Positions 1 through 5,994 of a stretch of 5,994 nt of DNA are shown here, piece after piece; position 1 is the first letter of the stretch, and every line of letters begins with the position of its first letter. The stretch is from SG8-30 sp037443885 (GTDB taxonomy: Bacteria; Pseudomonadota; Gammaproteobacteria; Steroidobacterales; Steroidobacteraceae). Both the position numbers and the translations under genes were made by a program. A model generated the notes under the pieces. That model had not been told where the DNA came from. It saw only the letters and a list, made by a program, of their open reading frames with translations, and made no database searches. Location of the stretch: positions 1-5,994 of the forward strand of contig JBBINN010000186.1 of assembly GCA_037443885.1 (NCBI GenBank), given 5' to 3'.

Positions 1-148
1 TCACGCGCGCGCGGGCGAGGTGGCCGGAGGCCCCCCAGAGTGAGCGCGTTGTTCCGCGCGAACGACCTGGGGGCCCGGCCGGATCCCGCCGGCGCGCGAG
101 GCGCAGTCCCGGTCGCGGCACAGGCGAGAGACCACCGAAGCGACTGGC

Positions 149-520
149 TCACCCCAGGATCAGCGCCACCGCCACGTTGCGGCCCTCGTGCAGCAGCACG
201 TTGTAGGTGCGGCAGGCCGCCGCGTTGTCCATGACCTCGAGGCCGATGCCGCGACGGGCCGCGTGCGCGAGCAGCGCCGCGGGCGGGAAGACCTGGCGCT
301 CGCCGGTGCCGAGCACAACGAGGTCCGGGCCGAGCGCGAACACCGCGTCGAGGTCGTCGATCGTGAGCGAAGCCGCGTCGTGGGCCGTCCAGCCGGGCAG
401 GGCGTCACGGGCGGTGAGCACCACGCTTGCGGTGAAGATGCGCTCGCGCACGTGGATCTGCCCGGGGCCGCGGGCCGTGATCGCATTGACGGTTCCGTGA
501 GCCTCGAGCGTGAACTTCAT
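149..520 (-). CDS. Mth938-like / DUF498 (NDUFAF3-family) domain protein
   Basis: This encodes a 123-residue single-domain protein. The family hallmarks are visible: GTGERQVFPP at residues 71-80, followed by GIGLEVMDNAAACRTYNVLL from 91 and then HEGR to 114, a combination characteristic of the Mth938/DUF498 fold. The human relative NDUFAF3 is an assembly factor for respiratory complex I. The bacterial members have no established activity, so no function is assigned. There is no signal peptide or membrane segment, so it is probably cytoplasmic. I chose the ATG at 518-520 (MKFTLEAHG). A GTG at 530-532 in the same frame would add four residues, but it lies inside the likely -10 element and has no ribosome binding site. 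The gene is transcribed away from the recJ gene run and shares a 55-base intergenic region with it. Family identity is secure; function is unknown. Confidence 0.9.
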   Translation of the reverse strand: MKFTLEAHGTVNAITARGPGQIHVRERIFTASVVLTARDALPGWTAHDAASLTIDDLDAVFALGPDLVVLGTGERQVFPPAALLAHAARRGIGLEVMDNAAACRTYNVLLHEGRNVAVALILG

Positions 521-530
521 GGCGGCCGCC

Positions 531-536
531 ACTATA
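531..536 (-). promoter_or_regulatory. Candidate -10 element (TATAGT) for the DUF498 gene
   Basis: Read on the minus strand this is TATAGT, one base from the TATAAT consensus, in an otherwise very GC-rich region. It lies 10 bases upstream of the chosen ATG, so transcription would start only a few bases before the start codon. No convincing -35 hexamer is visible at the usual distance, and there is no extended TGn. No Shine-Dalgarno sequence precedes the ATG, which fits a very short leader. This is inferred from sequence alone. Confidence 0.4.
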
Positions 537-560
537 CCGTCGGCGCCGGCGTGGCGCCGG

Positions 561-566
561 TATCAT
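561..566 (+). promoter_or_regulatory. Candidate -10 element (TATCAT) for the COG4255-recJ gene run
   Basis: TATCAT lies 9 bases upstream of the ATG at 576, so an initiating base about 7 nt downstream would leave a leader of only about three bases. No good -35 hexamer is visible. The bases between it and the ATG (GTCGCCCCC) contain no Shine-Dalgarno sequence. It faces away from the minus-strand candidate at 531-536, which would make this a compact divergent promoter region. Confidence 0.4.
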
Positions 567-575
567 GTCGCCCCC

Positions 576-1544
576 ATGCAGTCGCTCGAGCTCGCCATCA
601 CCGACCTCGCGGTTCCCGCCACCGACGCGACCGTGCCGCGGCTCGGCGCACTCGAGCGGCTGCTCGCCCGCGGCCGGCGCCGGGAAGGTCCGGGCGACTT
701 TCGCCGCTGGGCGCTCGAGCGGGCTGGGCTCGTGCCGCCCGCACGGCTGCCGCTCGCCTCGGTCATCGCCGGCAGGCCGGGCGCGTGGGCGCTCGCCACG
801 CCGGTGAACCTCGTTGCGGGTCTCGAGCGCGTGCATCTGCACCCGGCCGGGTTGCCCCGGGTCACCGTCGATGAGCTCGAGGCCGTCGCCGCGACGTTCA
901 ATGCCGAGCTCGGCGCCGACGGCGCTGTCCTCGAGCCTGTCGCGCCGTCGCTCGCGCTGCTCTCCCTGCCGCGCCCGATGCAAGCGGACACCCACGACCC
1001 GGCGGTGCTGGCGGGCCGAGAGGCCGGCGACTGGCTGCCGGCCGGACCGGACGGGGGCTGGCTGCGCCGGCTCATGACCGAGGCGCAGATGCTGCTGCAC
1101 GCTCACCATGTCAATGCAGGGCGCGCGGCGCGCGGCGAGATGCCCGTCAACGCGCTGTGGCTGTGGGGCGTCGGTGGCGACGCGCTGCACGCGCCTACAC
1201 GGGCGCTGCCGACACTCGCGTCGGAGGATCCGTTCCTGCGGTCGTACTGGGCCGCGCAGGGCGCGCGGCTCGAGGCGCCGCCGGCGAGCCTCGGGGACTG
1301 GCGCCGGCATGCAGGACCGGGTCCGTCAGTCGTCACGCTGGAACTGTCGGCGCTCGCCGCCGCGCCGGCCGAGGCGCTCGCGGCCGTCGAGGAACGCTGG
1401 TTCGCGCCACTCGAGCGCGCGCTGGCCGCGCGGCAGGTCGGTGCGCTCGAGCTGCACCTGTGCGGCCGCATCGTGTCCTGCACCGGGCTCGACCGGCTGC
1501 GCTTCTGGCGGCGGGGCACGCGCTGGGTCGAGGCCCTCGCATGA
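576..1544 (+). CDS. COG4255/RpfE-type conserved protein (phosphoglycerate-mutase-like motif)
   Basis: This encodes a 322-residue soluble protein with no signal peptide or membrane helix. The most telling stretch is at residues 169-200: EAQMLLHAHHVN, then RAARGEMPVNALWLWGVG. It matches the conserved core I associate with COG4255 proteins, called RpfE in Xanthomonas and often auto-annotated as phosphoglycerate mutase because the WLWG motif recalls archaeal-type cofactor-independent mutases. An earlier ATPVNLVAGLERVHL segment (about 74-88) and a C-terminal GRIVSC...LRFWRR segment (about 298-313) also fit the family. I see no metal-binding catalytic set typical of a true mutase, so enzymatic activity should not be assumed. 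The ATG at 576 was chosen because upstream in-frame starts (510 and 519) run antisense through the divergent gene's start. Its stop overlaps the recJ start by ATGA, which suggests translational coupling. Family is fairly sure; function unknown. Confidence 0.8.
   Translation: MQSLELAITDLAVPATDATVPRLGALERLLARGRRREGPGDFRRWALERAGLVPPARLPLASVIAGRPGAWALATPVNLVAGLERVHLHPAGLPRVTVDELEAVAATFNAELGADGAVLEPVAPSLALLSLPRPMQADTHDPAVLAGREAGDWLPAGPDGGWLRRLMTEAQMLLHAHHVNAGRAARGEMPVNALWLWGVGGDALHAPTRALPTLASEDPFLRSYWAAQGARLEAPPASLGDWRRHAGPGPSVVTLELSALAAAPAEALAAVEERWFAPLERALAARQVGALELHLCGRIVSCTGLDRLRFWRRGTRWVEALA
1530..1533 (+). promoter_or_regulatory. Ribosome binding site (GAGG) for recJ
   Basis: GAGG lies 7 bases before the ATG at 1541, inside the last codons of the upstream gene. 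Together with the ATGA stop/start overlap it supports 1541 as the recJ start, although the reading frame stays open far upstream. Confidence 0.6.
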
Positions 1545-3256
1545 GCCTGCGCAGCATCGTCCGCCGCCCCGTGCCGGAGGCGCCCGGACTGCCGTCGTCG
1601 CTGCACCCGGTCCTGCGCCGCGTCTACGCGGCGCGCGGCCTCGGCGCGCCGGAGGACCTGGACCTCAGGCTCGCGGCGCTGCTGCCCGTGTCCTCGCTCG
1701 ACGGCGTCGACACGGCGGTGGACCTGCTGCTCGAGCATCTCCGGCGCGGTTCGAGCGTAGTGATCGTCGGGGACTACGATGCCGATGGCGCGACCAGCAC
1801 CGCGCTGATGGTGCGCCAGCTGCGTCGCCTCGGCTTCGCTCGGGTGGATTTCTGCGTTCCTGACCGGATGCGCCACGGCTATGGGCTCACCGCCGGCCTC
1901 GTGGCCGAGATGAACCTCGCGCCGCCGGCGCTGCTCGTCACCGTGGACAACGGCGTGGCGGCCTTCGCCGGCATCGAGGCGGCCCGTGCGCGCGGCTTCG
2001 ACGTGCTCGTGACGGACCACCACCTGCCGGCGCAGGAGCTGCCCGCCTGCCAGGCGATGGTCAACCCGAACCTCCGCGGGGCGGCCTTCGGCAGCCGGGC
2101 GCTCGCGGGCGTCGGCGTCGCGTTCTACGTCATGGCGGCGCTGACCCGTCGCCTCGAGTCGATGCGCGGCGAGCGGCTGCCCGCCGTGGCGGACCTGCTC
2201 GATCTCGTGGCGCTTGGCACCGTGGCCGACCTCGTGCCGCTGGATCGCAACAACCGCATCCTCGTGCAGGAGGGCCTGCGCCGCGCGCGCGCGCGGCGCG
2301 GCATCGAGGGCATCCGCGCGCTGGCACAGGTCGCCGGGCGCGCCGTGATCCAGCTCGGCGCGCGAGACCTCGGCTTCGGCGTCGCGCCGAGGCTGAATGC
2401 GGCCGGGCGCATCGACGACATGTCCGTCGGGATCCGCTGCCTGCTCGCCGACGATCCCGCCGAGGCGCTGGCGCTCGCCGGGCGGCTCGACCGCATCAAC
2501 GTCGAGCGGCGCGAACTCGGCGAGGCCGTGGAACTGGGCCGCCGGCTGCGGATCGAGGAGGGCAGCCTGCCGGCCGGGGTCGCGCTTTTCGACCCCGCGT
2601 GGCACCCGGGCATCGTCGGCCTCGTCGCCTCGCGCATCAAGGAGCGCGTGCACCGGCCGGTGGTCGCCTTCGCGCCCGCCGGCGACGGCGAGCTGCGCGG
2701 TTCCGCGCGCTCGGTGGATGGCGTGCACGTGCGCGACGTGCTCGAGGCCATCGACGTGCGCGAGCCCGGGCTCATCCTGCGCTACGGCGGCCACGCCATG
2801 GCGGCCGGGCTCAGCCTCGAGGAGGGTCGCCTGGCCCGCTTCGCCACGGCCTTCGCCGACGAAGTGGGTCGCTGGCTGTCGCCCGCGCAGATGCGCGGTG
2901 TGATCGACAGCGACGGTGAGCTCACGCCCGCCGAGATTGCGCTCGACACGGCAAGGGCGCTGGCCGAGGGCGGTCCCTGGGGGCAGGGATTTCCCGAGCC
3001 GCTGTTCGACGGCGAGTTCGAGGTGGTCGAGAGCCGGGTCGTGGCGCAGCGCCACCTGAAGCTCTGGGCCCGCGCCGCGCGCGAGACCAGGCCCGTCGAG
3101 GCGATCGCCTTCGGCCACTTCGACGCGCCGCAGGCGCCCACGCCGCGCGCGGGCGAGCGCGTGCGGCTCGCGTACCGCCTCGACGTCACGGAGTTCGGCG
3201 GCACGCCGCGCCCCGAGCTCAAGCTCGACCTCGTCGAGCCGCTGCCGCCATGCTGA
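1541..3256 (+). CDS. recJ: Single-stranded-DNA-specific 5'-3' exonuclease RecJ
   Basis: This encodes a 571-residue protein, close to the 577 of E. coli RecJ. RecJ degrades single-stranded DNA 5' to 3' in recombination (RecF pathway), mismatch repair and restart of stalled forks, in the cytoplasm and with divalent metal. The DHH phosphoesterase core is intact: GDYDADGA at 77-84, VTVDNG at 133-138, VTDHHLPA at 157-164 with the DHH triad at 159-161, and ALGTVADLVPL at 224-234. RLNAAGRIDD follows at 284-293, then DPAWHPGIVG at 351-360. The DHHA1 region has RGSARSVDG (386-394) and RYGGHAMAAGLSL (414-426). The C-terminus (about 450-571) corresponds to the OB-fold domain, with PWGQGFPEPLF at 479-489. 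All expected metal-binding positions appear present, so the enzyme should be active. The start is set by homology, the GAGG site and the ATGA overlap with the upstream gene. Confidence 0.98.
   Translation: MSLRSIVRRPVPEAPGLPSSLHPVLRRVYAARGLGAPEDLDLRLAALLPVSSLDGVDTAVDLLLEHLRRGSSVVIVGDYDADGATSTALMVRQLRRLGFARVDFCVPDRMRHGYGLTAGLVAEMNLAPPALLVTVDNGVAAFAGIEAARARGFDVLVTDHHLPAQELPACQAMVNPNLRGAAFGSRALAGVGVAFYVMAALTRRLESMRGERLPAVADLLDLVALGTVADLVPLDRNNRILVQEGLRRARARRGIEGIRALAQVAGRAVIQLGARDLGFGVAPRLNAAGRIDDMSVGIRCLLADDPAEALALAGRLDRINVERRELGEAVELGRRLRIEEGSLPAGVALFDPAWHPGIVGLVASRIKERVHRPVVAFAPAGDGELRGSARSVDGVHVRDVLEAIDVREPGLILRYGGHAMAAGLSLEEGRLARFATAFADEVGRWLSPAQMRGVIDSDGELTPAEIALDTARALAEGGPWGQGFPEPLFDGEFEVVESRVVAQRHLKLWARAARETRPVEAIAFGHFDAPQAPTPRAGERVRLAYRLDVTEFGGTPRPELKLDLVEPLPPC
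2278..2299. repeat. Perfect 22-base GC palindrome with a (CG)7 core, inside recJ
   Basis: The 22 bases are identical to their reverse complement, and 2282-2295 is an uninterrupted alternating CG tract. It encodes the Arg/Ala-rich stretch LRRARARRG around RecJ residues 246-254, a region that is also basic in other RecJ proteins. Such a tract can form Z-DNA or a cruciform. It is most simply explained by Arg and Ala codons in a GC-rich genome. Confidence 0.6.
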
Positions 3257-3258
3257 TC

Positions 3259-3267
3259 TGCTAAAAT
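3259..3267 (+). promoter_or_regulatory. Candidate extended -10 promoter (TGCTAAAAT) for prfB-lysS
   Basis: TGC followed by TAAAAT forms an extended -10 element, and it is the most AT-rich spot in the recJ/prfB junction. No TTGACA-like -35 is visible, which an extended -10 can tolerate. A start site about 7 bases downstream falls on or next to the A of the prfB ATG at 3274. No Shine-Dalgarno sequence lies between recJ and prfB, so a leaderless or nearly leaderless prfB transcript is plausible. This is inferred from sequence alone. Confidence 0.5.
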
Positions 3268-3273
3268 TCCGCG

Positions 3274-4369
3274 ATGGAAACCGCTCCCCTCAGACGATCC
3301 CTGAAGGACCTCGAGCAGCGCCTAGCCGCGCTGAGGGGGTACCTTTGAGTACGACCGCAAGCGCGAACGCCTCGAAGAGCTGAACCGCGAGCTCGAGAAT
3401 CCCCGCATCTGGGACACGCCCGACCGGGCCCAGGAGTTCGGCCGCGAGCGCTCGCGCCTCGCGGGCGTGATCGACGAGCTCGACGGCATCGCCCGCGGCA
3501 TCGCCGACTCGACCGAGTTGCTCGACCTCGTCGAGGCCGAGGGCGACGAGGCCGGCTTCGGCGATCTGGAGCGCGATGCCGGCGCTCTCGAGAAGCGTGT
3601 GGCCCAGCTCGAGTTCAGCCGGATGTTCCCCGGCGAGATGGACTCCCACAGCGCCTTCCTCGACATCCAGGCCGGCGCGGGCGGCACCGAGGCGCAGGAC
3701 TGGGCGCAGATGCTCATGCGCATGTACCTGCGCTGGGCCGACGCCCGGGGCTTCAAGGCCGAGGTGGTCGAGGAGAGCCCCGGCGAGGTGGCGGGCATCA
3801 AGAGCGCGTCGCTGCGCCTCGAGGGGCCGTACGCCTACGGCTGGCTGCGCACGGAAACCGGTGTCCACCGGCTGGTGCGCAAGTCGCCCTTCGACTCGGG
3901 CAACCGGCGCCACACGTCCTTCGCCTCGGTCTTCCTCTCGCCCGAGGTCGACGACGACATCAAGATCGACATCAACCCGGCCGACCTCGAGACAGACACC
4001 TACCGCTCCGGCGGGGCCGGCGGCCAGCACGTCAACAAGACCGACTCGGCGGTGCGCATCAAGCACGTGCCGACCGGCATCGTGGTGGCCTGCCAGAGTG
4101 AGCGCAGCCAGCACAAGAACCGCTCGACGGCGATGAAGATGCTCAAGGCCAAGCTCTACGAGCTCGAGGTCAACAAGCGCAACGCCGCGGCGCAGGTGCT
4201 GGAGGACTCGAAGACCGACGTGGGCTGGGGGCACCAGATCCGCTCCTACGTCCTCGACCAGTCCCGCATCAAGGACCTGCGAACGGGCGTCGAGATCGGC
4301 AACACCCAGGCCGTGCTCGACGGCGACCTCGACCCCTTCCTCGAAGCGAGCCTCAAGCAGGGGCTCTAG
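3274..4369 (+). CDS. prfB: Peptide chain release factor 2 (RF2), made by programmed +1 frameshift
   Basis: RF2 recognises UAA and UGA stop codons on the ribosome and triggers peptide release. Translation starts at ATG 3274. An in-frame TAA at 3262-3264 excludes a longer start. It reads 24 codons to ...LRGYL, meets TGA at 3346-3348, skips T3346 and continues in +1 from GAG 3347-3349 to TAG 4367-4369, giving 364 residues against 365 in E. coli. The joined protein aligns well across the junction (RGYL then EYDRKRERLEELN). The stop-recognition tripeptide SPF is at 204-206, and the catalytic GGQ is at 249-251 within SGGAGGQHVNK. Serine 245 corresponds to the E. coli position 246, where K-12 has an activity-lowering Thr, so full activity is expected. 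The gene follows recJ by 17 bases and is 9 bases from lysS. A single-frame annotation would truncate it or start it falsely at GTG 3467. Confidence 0.97.
3334..3348 (+). promoter_or_regulatory. prfB programmed +1 ribosomal frameshift site
   Basis: All known components are present in order. An internal Shine-Dalgarno AGGGGG (3334-3339) is followed by a 3-base spacer TAC (3340-3342), the slippery codon CTT (3343-3345) and the in-frame TGA (3346-3348). The base after TGA is G, where E. coli has C. When RF2 is scarce the ribosome pauses at TGA and slips from CUU to UUU, making full-length RF2. When RF2 is plentiful it terminates after 24 residues. This is the classical negative autoregulation of RF2. 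Confidence 0.96.
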
Positions 4370-4372
4370 GGA
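4368..4372 (+). promoter_or_regulatory. Ribosome binding site (AGGGA) for lysS
   Basis: AGGGA overlaps the prfB stop codon and sits 6 bases before ATG 4379. It is only 3 bases from the adjacent GTG at 4376, which decides in favour of the ATG as the lysS start. The overlap with the prfB stop suggests that lysS is translated by ribosomes finishing prfB. Confidence 0.7.
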
Positions 4373-4378
4373 ACCGTG

Positions 4379-5887
<1,509 letters not shown>

Positions 5888-5944
5888 GGGATGTCGGCGC
5901 TGTCATACCCGATATCGCGAGGTCGTGCCTGCGCCGCAGAGGGA

Positions 5945-5994
5945 GGGGACATTCCCTTTCCTGATTACGCAGCTGGGTCAGCCAGTGAACCAGG
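5945..5994. repeat. Possible edge of a REP-like or dispersed repeat
   Basis: The imperfect inverted motif GGGGACATTCCC (5945-5956) is followed by a stretch of clearly lower GC than the genes before it, with CAGCTG at 5970-5975 and CTGG/CCAG arms at 5973-5976 and 5982-5985. It recalls short GGGACATTCCC-type repeats found near REP-associated transposase genes, but this is from memory and the window ends here. No coding frame of interest is seen. Confidence 0.25.

Noticed and set aside
1..148. Possible gene end or small gene at the left edge, including a frame from 40 to 234, plus a GGCC-GGA-GGCC hairpin near 23-33.
   Set aside because: None of the frames gives a recognisable protein, and the 40-234 frame overlaps the DUF498 gene antisense. 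The hairpin has no T run and GGCC repeats are expected at this GC content. The stretch is left unassigned.
188..874. Plus-strand frame covering the DUF498 gene and the divergent promoter region.
   Set aside because: It runs antisense to a well-matched conserved protein and out of frame with the COG4255 gene. The product is Arg/Ala-rich and unrecognisable.
1103..3118. A 671-codon minus-strand open frame opposite recJ and the end of the COG4255 gene.
   Set aside because: Same antisense effect. The translation is rich in Arg, Ala, Gly and His with no motif, and recJ on the plus strand accounts for the sequence.
3346..3348. prfB as a pseudogene broken by an in-frame stop or a sequencing frameshift.
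   Set aside because: The stop sits exactly in the known AGGGGG-N3-CTT-TGA recoding context and the rest of the gene is intact, so this is programmed frameshifting.
3467..4369. A 300-residue RF2 starting at GTG 3467.
   Set aside because: It would lose the N-terminal domain of RF2. The frameshift cassette at 3334-3348 and the alignment of the joined product show that the gene begins at 3274.
5888..5944. A rho-independent terminator after lysS, from GGGATG (5888-5893) pairing with CATACCC (5904-5910).
   Set aside because: The stem is short with a bulge, and no T run follows it.

Overview
This is a GC-rich (roughly 70% by eye), tightly packed bacterial chromosomal segment with standard-code housekeeping genes. 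The order is a COG4255/RpfE-type protein, then recJ, prfB and lysS, with a divergent DUF498/Mth938-like gene in front. As far as I recall, this order matches gammaproteobacteria of the Xanthomonadales/Chromatiales type, where the block can lie beside the rpf cluster. The assignment rests on remembered synteny and protein resemblance, not on a search.

Layout: positions 1-148 hold no gene I can support. A minus-strand gene (149-520) encodes a small Mth938/NDUFAF3-like protein. A 55-base intergenic region (521-575) separates it from a plus-strand gene run and carries a -10-like hexamer facing each way. The run is a COG4255-type protein (576-1544), recJ (1541-3256, sharing ATGA with the previous gene), prfB (3274-4369, read through a programmed +1 frameshift at an in-frame TGA) and lysS (4379-5887). 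The last 107 bases hold no gene. They are visibly less GC-rich towards the end and contain a short inverted motif that may be the edge of a dispersed repeat.

How it fits together: recJ supplies a single-strand 5'-3' exonuclease for recombination and repair. prfB and lysS serve translation (termination at UAA/UGA and lysine charging). The COG4255 protein is of unknown function but is translationally linked to recJ. An extended -10 element at the recJ/prfB junction suggests that prfB-lysS can be transcribed separately, possibly with a leaderless prfB message. RF2 also controls its own synthesis through the frameshift.

I see no strong sign of an undescribed system. The points most worth a second look are the RF2 recoding site in this GC-rich setting, the near-leaderless promoter arrangement, the COG4255-recJ coupling and the 3' edge motif.
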